Shown here piece after piece: positions 9,211 to 18,653 of a stretch of 64,000 nucleotides of DNA; the stretch's first letter is position 1; each line of letters opens with the position of its first letter. The DNA is from Peptoniphilus raoultii (GTDB lineage Bacteria; Bacillota; Clostridia; Tissierellales; Peptoniphilaceae), in the NCBI RefSeq assembly GCF_900099555.1, contig NZ_FMWM01000002.1, forward strand, positions 186,001-250,000, in the 5' to 3' direction. The position numbers and the translations under genes were made by a program. Under the pieces are notes generated by a model, which was not told the origin of the DNA, did not search any database, and saw only the letters and a list, made by a program, of their open reading frames with translations.

Positions 9211-10543
9211 TAAGCAGCTTTATATTTTATGATTTCTAAGTTCTTATTTTCTATTTTTGATGCCAGTTTATTTAAGTTTAGTGCTATTTATAAGAGACAT
9301 ATTTCGCTTATTATGTTTTCTTTTCTTCTGTGGTGGAATCTGTTGTAGTTTAAGCCTGACTTTATTTTGTAAAATGCTCCTTCGGCTTGAATTGATCTAT
9401 TTAATCTTTCTTCTATTCCTTGGTCGGACATTATGTTTTTTAAGGATTCTTCCCTATATTTTTTAAATGTTTCTGTTATGTAGATTCCTTTGTTTTTTTG
9501 TCCTTCTTTGCTCCAATCGAATCATCTGTAGACTTTTGTTGTTACGTATCCTCTTTTTATTTTTCTGTATCTGTCATTACATCTTATGAATTCTTTGCCT
9601 TCTTGTGATTTGTATTTGTCTTGTTTTTCATCGTATTTTAAGCTTTCCCTAAATTCTTGCTCTTTTTTATGTTTTCATGTTTTCAACTTTTCATAGTTTG
9701 ATGGTTTTATGTAGGATGTTAATTTATTTCCTGCGAGAAATACGTAGTTTTCTTCACTTTCGTATCCTGATCTGCTACTATTTTTTCTAGTTCTTCTTGA
9801 TAGTTTTCTAGTAATTTGCTCAAGAATGGTTTTAGGGTGTTCATATCAGATGGATGGTGGGATACTTTTTCTCCTATGATGAAATCTGATGCACGTGCCA
9901 ATTGAATGTTGTAGGCTGGTTTCAGTTGACCATTTTTCATGTGGTCTTCTTTCATCCTCATGAAGGTTGCATCATGGTCTGTTTTTGAGTATGAGTTTCT
10001 GTAGTCTCCCATTATTTCTAGATGTTTCTTGTAGGTTTCTAGTTTTTCTTTCCAATCTTTTAAAAGTTCATAGTCCCTTTGTTCGTTTGTTTTTCTTTTT
10101 CCTTTACCATAAATAAATTTTATTTTTTTTCTGTTTGCAATATTTTCTCAATTGATTAAATATTGTTGTTACTGCTTCAAGTACTTGGTCTGAAATTAGA
10201 CTTTTACTTAATCCTAGTTCTTCTTTTATCTTTCTAGGAGGTATCTTATTTTTAAATCATACTTGCATGATTTTTCTATTTCTCTTGATGAAAATATTCC
10301 TTCTGAATAGCAGTATATTATTATTTCTAGCATTGTTACTGGATTTACTGTAGGTTTTCTTCCAAATGATGAATAGACTTTTTTTAGTTCTGTTAAGTTT
10401 AACCTTTTAATTATATTTTTTACAAGCTTTAGTTTAACATCATTTTGAATATATATTTCTATATTAAAGTTTAATCTTAGTTGAATTGTATCATTAACTA
10501 GTGTATAGTTAGTTAATGATGATGTATTTGTAACGGTTTTCAT
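9210..10543 (-). pseudogene. IS1182 family transposase, degenerate
   Basis: The N-terminal piece (10543 down to 10226) contains SFGRKPTVNPVTMLEIIIYCYSEG and SREIEKSCKYDLKIRYLLE, typical of IS1182 transposases, then stops. The centre, including the first catalytic Asp region, is lost or scrambled. A middle piece (about 10012 to 9719) has SKTDHDATFMRMKEDHMKNG and AYNIQLA. There one base is missing, so the expected VADAGYESEENY is read out of frame. A C-terminal piece near 9430-9290 reads MSDQGIEERLNRSIQAEGAF with a later in-frame stop. It is not functional. Confidence 0.85.
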
Positions 10544-10557
10544 AAATACATTTTATC

Positions 10558-10596
10558 AAAAAAAGACGAGGATGTTTATGTTTCCTCGTCTTTTTT
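10558..10596. terminator. Hairpin near the upstream end of the IS1182-type element
   Basis: AAAAGACGAGGA (10561-10572) pairs with TCCTCGTCTTTT (10583-10594), with A and T runs on either side, so it can end transcription in both directions. It lies between the terminal repeat and the transposase start and would shield the transposase from read-through by neighbours. Confidence 0.75.
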
Positions 10597-10630
10597 CTAT
10601 GATGGGACTTTTGCAACAGCCCTTTTATTT

Positions 10631-11425
10631 TTATAGACTTCTATTTGATCTCGACTCCTTATAGGGAAAATTTTTTCTAGCTTCTCTGACTAAATCTCCC
10701 TTAATCTCAAAAACTTCAAAACCTTCTTCAGTTCCCATATCAAGTAAAACTTCTCCATAGGGCGATGTAATCATAGAATGAGCATAGGCGTTTTTTGAAA
10801 GCTCATCATCTCTTGCAATTGATGGAGAAATTAAATAGCACTGGGTATCCATGCCTCTTGCCCTATTAACAAGCTCCCAAAATCTCTTGCCCGTTTTTAT
10901 CATAAAAGTTGAAGGCATAAAAATTACTTCTGCTCCAAAATCTACAAAAGTTTGAAAGAGTTCAGGAAACCTTGAGTCATAGCAAATGCAAAGGCCATTT
11001 AAGCCGTAGTCATTTTCAAAGACCCCAAGACTTTTGCCCCCAGAAATATTTTTAGATTCCTTAAAACCTTCAATGTCAAAAAGATTTATTTTAGAATAGG
11101 AAAAAATTTCCCTTCCCTCCCTATTAAAGACAAAAGACTTATTGTAAATCCTATAACCACTTGCTATGGGAATTGATCCGCCAACTAAAAATATCCTGTG
11201 TTCCCTTGCAAGCTTTACCATTAACTCATAGCTTTTTCCCCCCTCTTCCTCTTTAAATTTTTCAAAATAAGAATTTTGATAGGGGCAGTTCCACATTTCC
11301 GGAAGGGCAATGACCTCAGCACCCTTTTCAGCTGCCTTTGTCACAAGCTCTTCCATATTTTTTAAATTAAAATCCTTGTCGCCTTTGGCGGCATTTTGAA
11401 TTATACCAAGTTTAAAATCTTTCAT
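10631..11425 (-). CDS. Carbon-nitrogen hydrolase (nitrilase superfamily, omega-amidase-like)
   Basis: A 264-residue cytoplasmic hydrolase of the nitrilase superfamily. The catalytic triad is visible: Glu43 in IALPEMWNCPY, Lys112 in YSKINLFDIEG and Cys148 in GLCICYDSRFPEL. That last motif and the YDSRFPELF context resemble omega-amidase/Nit2-type enzymes acting on small amides such as alpha-ketoglutaramate, but the substrate cannot be fixed from sequence. AGGAGG precedes the ATG. It follows uppP by 8 nt on the same strand, so the two may be co-transcribed although functionally unrelated. Confidence 0.85.
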   Translation of the reverse strand: MKDFKLGIIQNAAKGDKDFNLKNMEELVTKAAEKGAEVIALPEMWNCPYQNSYFEKFKEEEGGKSYELMVKLAREHRIFLVGGSIPIASGYRIYNKSFVFNREGREIFSYSKINLFDIEGFKESKNISGGKSLGVFENDYGLNGLCICYDSRFPELFQTFVDFGAEVIFMPSTFMIKTGKRFWELVNRARGMDTQCYLISPSIARDDELSKNAYAHSMITSPYGEVLLDMGTEEGFEVFEIKGDLVREARKNFPYKESRSNRSL

Positions 11426-11433
11426 AATCCTCC

Positions 11434-12303
11434 TTAAAATTTAAAAAAACTAATAGATAAAACTAAAATTCCAAGTATTATTCTGTAAACCCCAAAATAT
11501 CTGAAATCATTATTTCTAATATAGGATATGAATTTTCTAATTACAATTAAGGCTACAACAAATGAAAGAACAGACCCTAATAAAATTAAAAACCATTGCC
11601 AAATACTAAAGGAAAGGCCTATTTTCAAAACTTTGAGGGCACTAGCTCCAAGCATTGTTGGAATAGCGAGATAAAAAGAAAACTTTGCCGCACTCGTTCT
11701 TGAAGCTCCAAGAAGCATTGCACCAATTATTGTTGCTGCAGATCTTGAAGTCCCAGGCACCATGGCAAGGCACTGAAAAAATCCAATTAAAACAATGGTT
11801 TTCATATCAATATCATCAATTGTTTCATATTTAAAGGCTTTATTTTTGTAGACCGACTCAATGATTATAATAATAATTCCATAAAAAACAAGGGCTACAG
11901 AAACAGTAATCTCATTAAATAAATATTTGTCAATTAAATCGTCAAATAAAAATCCCAAAACTGCCGCTGGTAAAAAACCTACAATAATTTTAGCAAGAAG
12001 CCTCATAGTTTTAAGGTCCCTAAATTTAAATTTTTCCTTTAAAGACATGGCCTTAAAATTTTCCTCCCCAAGCCTTGGAACTAGCTTTGACTTTGCAATA
12101 GGATTTAAATCATCAAAATATAAATAGACAACAGAAAGAATTGCTCCCAGCTGAATAATAACAGAAAAAGCATTGGAAAATGCCTTGGGAGAAAGTTTTA
12201 AAAATCTGTCGATAATAATAAGATGCCCTGTAGAAGAAATGGGCAAAAATTCAGTTAATCCTTCAACAATTGAAAGAATAACAACTTTTATAATGTCAAT
12301 CAT
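11434..12303 (-). CDS. uppP: Undecaprenyl-diphosphatase
   Basis: A 289-residue polytopic membrane protein of the BacA/UppP family, which dephosphorylates undecaprenyl pyrophosphate to recycle the lipid carrier for peptidoglycan and wall polymers and gives bacitracin tolerance. Both active-site motifs are present: EGLTEFLPISSTGH near residue 15 and PGTSRSAATIIGAM near residue 185. Length and hydrophobic pattern are normal. A GAGGTGAC site precedes the ATG. It lies 8 nt upstream of the nitrilase gene. Confidence 0.95.
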   Translation of the reverse strand: MIDIIKVVILSIVEGLTEFLPISSTGHLIIIDRFLKLSPKAFSNAFSVIIQLGAILSVVYLYFDDLNPIAKSKLVPRLGEENFKAMSLKEKFKFRDLKTMRLLAKIIVGFLPAAVLGFLFDDLIDKYLFNEITVSVALVFYGIIIIIIESVYKNKAFKYETIDDIDMKTIVLIGFFQCLAMVPGTSRSAATIIGAMLLGASRTSAAKFSFYLAIPTMLGASALKVLKIGLSFSIWQWFLILLGSVLSFVVALIVIRKFISYIRNNDFRYFGVYRIILGILVLSISFFKF

Positions 12304-12362
12304 AAGTCACCTCAAAAACTATTATAACATTTTTTAGGTGACCTTAATATAAAGGATTTATT

Positions 12363-12390
12363 AAAAAAACTGCGCCTTAAACGCAGTCTT
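12363..12390 (-). terminator. Terminator between the broken ycsI gene and uppP
   Basis: ACTGCG (12369-12374) pairs with CGCAGT (12382-12387). On the minus strand a run of seven T follows (complement of 12363-12369), so it ends transcripts from the ycsI remnant. Confidence 0.75.
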
Positions 12391-12395
12391 TATTT

Positions 12396-13184
12396 TTAAA
12401 ATACTCTAACATCTGAATCGACTAAATCAAGAATTAACAAATGTCCTGGTGAATGGGTTATCATTATATCAGGTTTTGACGTTAGAGCTACGGATTGGGG
12501 TGTTACGCCGCAAGGCCAAAATACTGGAACTTCTCCCTCTCTTATTTCTGGCCTTTCGCCAAAATCTGGCTTGTAGATGTCTTCAATGCCAATTATTTTT
12601 GGATATCCAATGTGGATTGGGCTTCCGTGTGTTGCAGGAAACATTGCCGTAACTGTTGTTGTCCTAACTATATCTTTATATTTTATGGGCCTCATTGAAA
12701 CGACCATATTTCCGTGGAAGATTCCCACTTCTTCTGACGGAATATTTGTAATGTACATTGGCACATTATGGTTATCTTCAATATGTCTTATTGGAATTTT
12801 TGCATCCATAATTGCTGATTCAAAAGAGAATGAGCATCCAATTAAAAATGAAACAAAGTCATCTTGCTAATAATTTTCAAGATTTAAAACTTCATCAACT
12901 AATTCTCCCTTTTTATAAATCCTATATTTTGTAACATCATATCTTATGTCGGCCTTATCTGCAGTAATTTTTGTAAAGGGGTTGCCCACATCTGTTACTT
13001 CCAAAATTGGGTAGGTTTTTGGATTTCTTTGAGCAAATAATAAAAAGTCATAGGCATTTTTCTTTGGAAAAATTGCTAGATTAGCCTAAATATATCCCTT
13101 ACACATGCCAGAAGTGGGACTTGTTACTTTTCCTTCCCTAATCAATTTACGAACATCTTTTGGATGCATATTTACTAAATCCAT
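12396..13184 (-). pseudogene. ycsI: YcsI/DUF1445 family protein (D-glutamate cyclase-like), interrupted by two amber codons
   Basis: A TAAGGAGG site and ATG at 13184 open a 262-codon frame with no indels. It contains two in-frame TAG codons, at codon 33 (13086-13088, after CKGYI) and codon 106 (12867-12869, in LENY-stop-QDDF). Family-like segments are SPTSGMCKGY, LAIFPKKNAYDFLLF, FLIGCSFSFE and VFWPCGVTPQ. Expected length for YcsI is about 260. In Bacillus subtilis ycsI lies within the 5-oxoprolinase operon, and a mammalian relative is a D-glutamate cyclase. Here it stands alone, 28 kb from pxpABC. CAG-to-TAG and TGG-to-TAG changes would explain the stops; recent inactivation is the simplest reading. 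Confidence 0.82.
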
Positions 13185-13225
13185 TTTTACCTCCTTATTA
13201 TTTTCCCACTAATATAAATTTTAAA

Positions 13226-13262
13226 TAAAAAATCTCGGCTTTTTCTTAATTTACCCGAGAAT
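13226..13262 (-). terminator. Terminator of the MacAB-type operon
   Basis: On the minus strand TCTCGG (complement of 13255-13260) pairs with CCGAGA (complement of 13233-13238), followed by a T-run (complement of 13226-13232). It lies just downstream of the permease stop at 13271. Confidence 0.7.
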
Positions 13263-13270
13263 TTTATTTT

Positions 13271-14524
13271 TTATTCATATCTTAATGCTTCTATAGGGTC
13301 GAGTTTTGCTGCTTTATTTGCTGGATAATATCCAAAGAATACTCCTATCATCATAGAAAATCCTACGGCTATTATTATTGAAGAAACTGATGGCAAGGAG
13401 GTCATCTTTAATAGTGAAGATCCAAAAATTCCAAGCCCTGTGCCCAGTATAATTCCAAAAATTCCTCCAATTATACAAATAATTATGGATTCTGTTATAA
13501 ACTGAAAGCGGATGTCGTTTCGTGTTGCCCCAAGGGCTTTTCTAATTCCGATTTCTCTTGTCCTTTCAGTTACAGAAACCAAAAGTATATTCATAACACC
13601 AATGCCGCCAACTAATAGGGAAATTCCTGCAATTGCAGAAATGGCAATTTTCATTGCTGACATTGTAGAAGTTATTTGATTTATTTGTGATAGGGCTGAC
13701 ATTGTTTCAAGTTTTATTCTGTTGTTATTGGCATAATATTTTTTAATTAAATAATCTTTAATGGTATTAGAATCTTCTTCAACTGTGTCTGTATTTTTAA
13801 AAACTAAAATCACACCCTGAAAGGTATCGTCATTATAACCATAAATTTCTCTATTTCCTACATTATAGGGAATATAAACATTTGACGCATCTTCTGAAAA
13901 ATTTAATGCCCCTATTTCATTTTTTTGGTATTCATAAACTCCCACAACTGTAAAAACAATTAGATTATTATTTTTCACGACTTTTATTTCTGATCCCAGA
14001 GCCTTTTGAACATCTCCGCTAAAAATTTTATCAACAACCTTATCAGAAATTACTGCCACATATTTTGACCTATTTATATCAGATTCATTTAAATATCTGC
14101 CAGCAATTAATTTTTCTTTTTGAACATATTGCATGCCCTGTGATGTTGCAAATAAATCTATTTCTTCAGAATTTTTGCCTTCGGTTACCTTATATTTTCC
14201 TCCTGCTCCATAAATCCCATAATCTTTTACTATATCAGAAAAATTTTCTTTTATATCATCTAGCATATCCTTGGTCAAATAGTCTTCTTCTCTAATGTCC
14301 TCCCAAGCATATTCTGGCTCATTTGGTCTAACCATAAGCTCAACCGAAGTATTTCCCACAGTTTCAAAGGCCTTATTTACGGATTTTGTCAGAGCATGGC
14401 CAATTGTTGTAATGCCAATAACTGATGAGATTCCAATTATTATTCCAAGCATTGTTAAAAAGGATCTCATCTTATTGGTCCTAAGGCCTTCAAGCGAAAG
14501 CCTAATAGTTTCTAAAATATCCAT
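13271..14524 (-). CDS. MacB-type ABC transporter permease (FtsX domain)
   Basis: A 417-residue permease: one N-terminal transmembrane helix (MRSFLTMLGIIIGISSVIGI), a large extracytoplasmic MacB core domain (about residues 45-260), then three C-terminal helices of the FtsX domain with the family signature TERTREIGIRKALGA. This is the MacB mechanotransmission fold, here split from its ATPase as in Gram-positives. It works with the ATPase and adaptor encoded immediately upstream to export peptides, lipids or antibiotics. Its ATG shares one base with the ATPase stop (TAATG). Confidence 0.9.
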   Translation of the reverse strand: MDILETIRLSLEGLRTNKMRSFLTMLGIIIGISSVIGITTIGHALTKSVNKAFETVGNTSVELMVRPNEPEYAWEDIREEDYLTKDMLDDIKENFSDIVKDYGIYGAGGKYKVTEGKNSEEIDLFATSQGMQYVQKEKLIAGRYLNESDINRSKYVAVISDKVVDKIFSGDVQKALGSEIKVVKNNNLIVFTVVGVYEYQKNEIGALNFSEDASNVYIPYNVGNREIYGYNDDTFQGVILVFKNTDTVEEDSNTIKDYLIKKYYANNNRIKLETMSALSQINQITSTMSAMKIAISAIAGISLLVGGIGVMNILLVSVTERTREIGIRKALGATRNDIRFQFITESIIICIIGGIFGIILGTGLGIFGSSLLKMTSLPSVSSIIIAVGFSMMIGVFFGYYPANKAAKLDPIEALRYE

Positions 14525-15204
14525 TATGCCTCCTTTAGCCTACCGTCTTTCATATTGTACATTCTGTCTGCTTCCTCTGCTAAATCCATATTGTGGGTAA
14601 TAATAATTATTGTTCTTTTTTCATCACGATTAAGTCTATGAAAAAGATCCATAACTTGGCGACCAGTTTCTGAATCCAAAGCTCCCGTTGGTTCGTCTGC
14701 CAAAATTATATCTGGGTCATTTGCCATTGCCCTTGCAATTGCAACTCTTTGTTTTTGCCCACCTGAAAGTTCTGAAGGGTTGTGATTTAACCTATCTCCC
14801 ACGTCTACAGACTTTAAAAGTTCTACGGCCCTTTCCTTTCTTTCCTTTGCAGAAACTTTTGCATAAAGCATGGGTAGTTCCACATTTTTTTGGGCATTAG
14901 ATCTAGGAATTAAATTAAAATTTTGAAAGACAAAACCAATTTTTTTTGACCTATAGGAAGACAAGTCCTTATCCTTTAAAGTTTTTATATTAACTCCATT
15001 TAAAATATATTCTCCAGAAGTTTGCCTATCTAAAAGTCCTAAAATATTCATAAGGGTAGATTTTCCTGAGCCAGACTGGCCAACAATTGAAATAAATTCT
15101 CCCTCATTTACATATAAGTCAATACCGCGAAGGATTTCAAGTTCATTTTCCTTTCCTATATTAAAGGATTTCTTTATAGCCTTCATTTCTATTAGCTTTG
15201 TCAT
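14524..15204 (-). CDS. ABC transporter ATP-binding protein, MacB/LolD type
   Basis: A 226-residue ATPase with Walker [11 protein letters not shown]-loop [14 protein letters not shown], signature [15 protein letters not shown], Walker [15 protein letters not shown] and the H-loop histidine in IIITHN. The DEPTGALDS sequence is typical of the MacB/LolD/FtsE group that pairs with FtsX-like permeases. I chose the ATG at 15204, one base after the adaptor stop; an earlier start inside the adaptor gene is possible. It energises the neighbouring permease. Confidence 0.92.
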   Translation of the reverse strand: MTKLIEMKAIKKSFNIGKENELEILRGIDLYVNEGEFISIVGQSGSGKSTLMNILGLLDRQTSGEYILNGVNIKTLKDKDLSSYRSKKIGFVFQNFNLIPRSNAQKNVELPMLYAKVSAKERKERAVELLKSVDVGDRLNHNPSELSGGQKQRVAIARAMANDPDIILADEPTGALDSETGRQVMDLFHRLNRDEKRTIIIITHNMDLAEEADRMYNMKDGRLKEA

Positions 15205-15205
15205 T

Positions 15206-17221
15206 TTAATTTGACCCTTCTCCCGCATTTTCTTTATTTGATGGTCCAGACTGCATCTTATCTTCTACAGCAATTGAAAATTTTTGACCTTCGCCATAGC
15301 CTTCAGATGTTGAAAGGATCATCATTTTTTCCTTTAATTTGCTGCCTTTAATTGCAATTTCAAAATCATTTTCAAGACCAGTTTCAACTTCAAGTTTTTG
15401 ACTTTCAAAAATCCCCTTTTGCTTTTCCTTTAAAGCTAGGACATATTTTTTACCATCTCTTTCAAAAACTGCTGTTGAAGGTACGCTAAAGGTATTTTTT
15501 TCTTGAGATAAAATATATTTAACCCTTAAATTCATACCTGTATTTAATTTTTGGGAGTCTTCTTTTGAAATTTCAATGCTTGTCTTGTAGTAAACTTCCT
15601 TAGAACTTGGATCATTGTTTTCTTCAGGTGATGGATTAATAAAGGTTACTTTTCCTTGAAACTCTTCTCCTGGAAGAGCTTCTGTTGTAATTATAACTTT
15701 TGTCCCTACTTTTACTTCCTTTATATTATATTCCTTAACCTTGGATTCAATTTTAAGTTCACTTACTGATTCAATTTTAACAACTGGGCCTTGGGGGACT
15801 TGACCTTCTTTTCCCAGAACTTCTGTAACTGTTCCAGCATTTAAAGCTTTAATATTTGTCTTTTCAAGCTCTTCTTCCAAAAATTTTATTTGCACATCTT
15901 CAATATTATTTGACGATGCATTTGCTGATGTAAGAGCATCTCTTAACATGGAAATTTCATTGTCGACTGAAGCTTCTGCAGATTTTAGAGAAATTTCCGC
16001 TGCTTTATAAGAATTTTCTGCAATTATCATATTTTGTTCTAAGGTCTTTAGCTGATCCTCTCTTGCTTTTGAAGCCTTAATTGACTTATCGGCATCTGCC
16101 TTTAAATCATCTCTTGCTTTATCAATGTCAATTTTTGATAGGTCAAGATTTTTTCTTTGGCTTTCAATTTCCTTATCTAAGGCATCAGCCTCGGATGTAT
16201 ATTTTTCCTTATCCCCTGAAACTTTTGAAAGTTCATCAGTAAGATTTTTAATTTTTATATTTATTTCCGTTTGTTCTCTTGTTAAATTATTTATTTTTCT
16301 TGTTGTTTCTTCAATTTGTGAACTATCGCCACTTACTATTATGCTTTCAGTTTTTGGGCTAGAATTTTCTTTTTCGCCAGTAGATAATTTTTTAACTGAC
16401 TTTGAACCTTCAAGGTCAGCTTGCAACTGTCCCTGCTTAATTCCAATTTCAGTAAGAATCCTATTTAAATTGTCAATTTCATTTTGAATTCTATTTTTTT
16501 CAATTTCCTTTTCCCTAGCAAGCTTTCTATTTTCTGATGCCTTAACAATATTGTCATTGTAGTCGCTTTGGAGCTGCCTAAATTTTAAATTTCCACTTTC
16601 TTCTTGATAGGCAAGATTTTCTCTTGAATTTTTTTCTCCTACAATTTCAGGATTATATCCTAAATCAATGGAACTTTTATAATCTTCATAGGCTTTTTTT
16701 GCAGCATTATAAGCATCTTTAGAAGACTGAAGAGCAGTTTGGGCAGAAACTATTGTGGGGTTTGTACCATTTTTTCGATTTTCCTGAGCTTCAGCAAGTC
16801 TTTTTTTAGCAGAATTTATTGAAGCAGCCACAGTTTTTCCACTTGCAGACTTTTGAGCCTTGGCCTTTTCTATTTCTTCTTCAAGCGAATCGCCATCAAG
16901 CCTTGCAAGAACTTGCCCTTCTTCAACCTTGTCACCGACTTTTACTAAAATTTCTTTAACCGGCAATTGTTTTTCTGCGTAAATTTCATTTGAAGTATTA
17001 GGGGCAACTTTTCCATTTTCATTTACAGAATTAATAACTTCTCCCTTTGTGAGAGTCACAATTTGATTTTGGGAAATTTCCTCATAATCCTTCTTGAAAA
17101 ATAGGCCGCCAATAATTTTTGCCAAAATTAATAGTAAAATAAGTCCCAGGACAATTAAAATAATTTTATGGGACAATAAAAAATCTTTGATTTTTTTGAA
17201 AATTTTTTTGATTTTCTCCAT
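15206..17221 (-). CDS. MacA/HlyD-type membrane fusion (adaptor) protein, unusually long
   Basis: 671 residues: a basic start, one transmembrane helix (ILIVLGLILLLILAKIIGGLFF), then a lipoyl-like half (GKVAPNTSNEIYAEKQLPVKEILVKVGDKVEEGQVLARLDG). A very long helical hairpin of about 300 residues follows, then the second lipoyl half (TNIKALNAGTVTEVLGKEGQ), a beta-barrel (TEALPGEEFQGKVTFINP) and a membrane-proximal domain. That order is the MacA/HlyD adaptor fold. Typical MacA is about 370-400 residues; the excess lies in the coiled hairpin, which includes a Ser/Lys-rich linker near residues 280-310. First gene of the three-gene operon. The substrate is unknown. Confidence 0.86.
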   Translation of the reverse strand: MEKIKKIFKKIKDFLLSHKIILIVLGLILLLILAKIIGGLFFKKDYEEISQNQIVTLTKGEVINSVNENGKVAPNTSNEIYAEKQLPVKEILVKVGDKVEEGQVLARLDGDSLEEEIEKAKAQKSASGKTVAASINSAKKRLAEAQENRKNGTNPTIVSAQTALQSSKDAYNAAKKAYEDYKSSIDLGYNPEIVGEKNSRENLAYQEESGNLKFRQLQSDYNDNIVKASENRKLAREKEIEKNRIQNEIDNLNRILTEIGIKQGQLQADLEGSKSVKKLSTGEKENSSPKTESIIVSGDSSQIEETTRKINNLTREQTEINIKIKNLTDELSKVSGDKEKYTSEADALDKEIESQRKNLDLSKIDIDKARDDLKADADKSIKASKAREDQLKTLEQNMIIAENSYKAAEISLKSAEASVDNEISMLRDALTSANASSNNIEDVQIKFLEEELEKTNIKALNAGTVTEVLGKEGQVPQGPVVKIESVSELKIESKVKEYNIKEVKVGTKVIITTEALPGEEFQGKVTFINPSPEENNDPSSKEVYYKTSIEISKEDSQKLNTGMNLRVKYILSQEKNTFSVPSTAVFERDGKKYVLALKEKQKGIFESQKLEVETGLENDFEIAIKGSKLKEKMMILSTSEGYGEGQKFSIAVEDKMQSGPSNKENAGEGSN

Positions 17222-17348
17222 TTTATCTAGTTTGTCTCCCTTCTCCAGTCTTTAATTTTTCCTAATTTTATTATACAATAAATAATTATAAAGGAAAATT
17301 GTTAAGGAAATATTAAAATAATATTAAAATTGTTTTTTGGGAGGAAAA

Positions 17349-18653
17349 ATGCTTGAATTAATTACTTTGCTTTTATTTGTTGCTATTCTTTTGATATTTT
17401 TATTTTTAAAACTTCCCATAGCCATTGCCCTATTAATAAATTTATTTTCATTTATAGCCTATCTTTTAAAAAAATCCTTCAGCCCTCAAAAAATTTTATC
17501 TATGATTTATGATGGTTTTAAATCCTGTGCCCTTATGCTTTTTATTTTTATGCTAATAGGAATGATTACTGGAATTTGGAGGTCATGCGGCACAATATCC
17601 TATATTATTTATCATGCCGTTTCCTTTATTTCACCAAAATATTTTTACCTTGGCGTTTTTCTATTTAATTCATTAATTTCCATGCTTACTGGCACATCTT
17701 TTGGCACCTGTTCAACGGCAGGTGTAATTTCCATGTCTTTGGGACTTACCCTTGGCATGAATCCTTATTTAACCGGGGGTGCAATAATTTCTGGTGCCTT
17801 TGTTGGCGACAGAACTTCACCTATGTCAACAGCATCTCTTTTAATTGCCACAATAACTGAAACAGACTTTTATAACAATGTAAAAAATATGCTAAAGTCC
17901 GGCCTCATCCCTTTCATTTTAACTTGCCTAACTTTTCAGCTTTTAAATTTAAAGGCCCAAGGCTCAATAGCTTCTCCTGATCTTTCAGGCATTAAGGCAG
18001 ATTTTTCCTTTAACATTATTTTAATTCTTCCCGCCCTTTTAATTATTGTCCTCTCACTCTTTAAAGTTCCCTTAAAGTACAATATGCTTTCATCTATAAT
18101 TTGCGGTATTATTCTTGCCTATTTTTTACAAGAAAGAGATTTTTCAGAAATAATTAGATCCCTAATCTTTGGCTATAAAGACTTAAATGCAGATAAATCC
18201 ATAAATGGGGGCGGCATAATTTCCATGATGGGAGCAATTTTAATTGTTGGTATATCATCATCTTACTTTGGAATTTTTAAAGAAAGTGATCTTTTAAAGG
18301 AAGTAAAAATATTTGTCAATAAAATTTTTGACAACTTTCCTCCCCTTATTACAATGGAAATTTTGTCATTTTTTATAGCCTGCTTTTCAACAAACCAAAC
18401 TCTTTCCATTATGCTAACCTATGAAATGAGCAGAAATAAGGTAAAAGAAAAAGACAAATTAGCTTTAAATCTTTCTAATTCGTCTTTATTAACATCAGTA
18501 TTCGTGCCATGGAACATATCTGCAAGAATCCCTGTAGATACAATTGGCTACCCCATAACTGTTATTTACTTTTCATTTTATCAGTATTATATAATTCTTA
18601 TAAATTCTCTTATAGATGCCTATGACCATAGTCGAAAAAAGCTTAGCCACTAA
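17349..18653 (+). CDS. Na+/H+ antiporter, NhaC family
   Basis: A 434-residue polytopic membrane protein with about eleven hydrophobic segments. The central region has GTSFGTCSTAGVISMSLG and GAIISGAFVGDRTSPMST, the conserved core of NhaC-type antiporters, which exchange Na+ (or amino acids such as malate/lactate pairs in some relatives) for protons. I chose the ATG at 17349 because GGGAGG lies at 17339-17344. Its 3' end overlaps the convergent RsbW-like gene by 11 bp. Family is firm; the transported ion is inferred from the family. Confidence 0.82.
   Translation: MLELITLLLFVAILLIFLFLKLPIAIALLINLFSFIAYLLKKSFSPQKILSMIYDGFKSCALMLFIFMLIGMITGIWRSCGTISYIIYHAVSFISPKYFYLGVFLFNSLISMLTGTSFGTCSTAGVISMSLGLTLGMNPYLTGGAIISGAFVGDRTSPMSTASLLIATITETDFYNNVKNMLKSGLIPFILTCLTFQLLNLKAQGSIASPDLSGIKADFSFNIILILPALLIIVLSLFKVPLKYNMLSSIICGIILAYFLQERDFSEIIRSLIFGYKDLNADKSINGGGIISMMGAILIVGISSSYFGIFKESDLLKEVKIFVNKIFDNFPPLITMEILSFFIACFSTNQTLSIMLTYEMSRNKVKEKDKLALNLSNSSLLTSVFVPWNISARIPVDTIGYPITVIYFSFYQYYIILINSLIDAYDHSRKKLSH

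Larger units (their letters stand above)
9162..10620 (-). mobile_element. Decayed IS1182-type insertion sequence
   Basis: A 1.46-kb segment between carB and the nitrilase gene. Its ends share TGTTGCA(A/G)AA pointing inward (9167-9177 and 10608-10618). It holds a fragmented minus-strand transposase and, just inside the upstream end, a hairpin that would block outside transcripts from entering. Loss of central codons and frameshifts make it non-autonomous. Exact boundaries and target duplication are not certain. Confidence 0.75.

Noticed and set aside
9257-9466. A plus-strand hydrophobic frame inside the IS1182-type element
   Set aside because: It is antisense to the degenerate transposase C-terminus and has no ribosome site.
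12449-12870. Three overlapping plus-strand frames
   Set aside because: They are antisense to the ycsI remnant, whose minus-strand translation has family similarity.
12867-13088. Amber recoding (for example pyrrolysine) in the ycsI homologue
   Set aside because: TAG ends an ordinary gene in this window (26601-26603) and YcsI is not a known recoded protein; inactivation is simpler. Kept as a test, not a claim.
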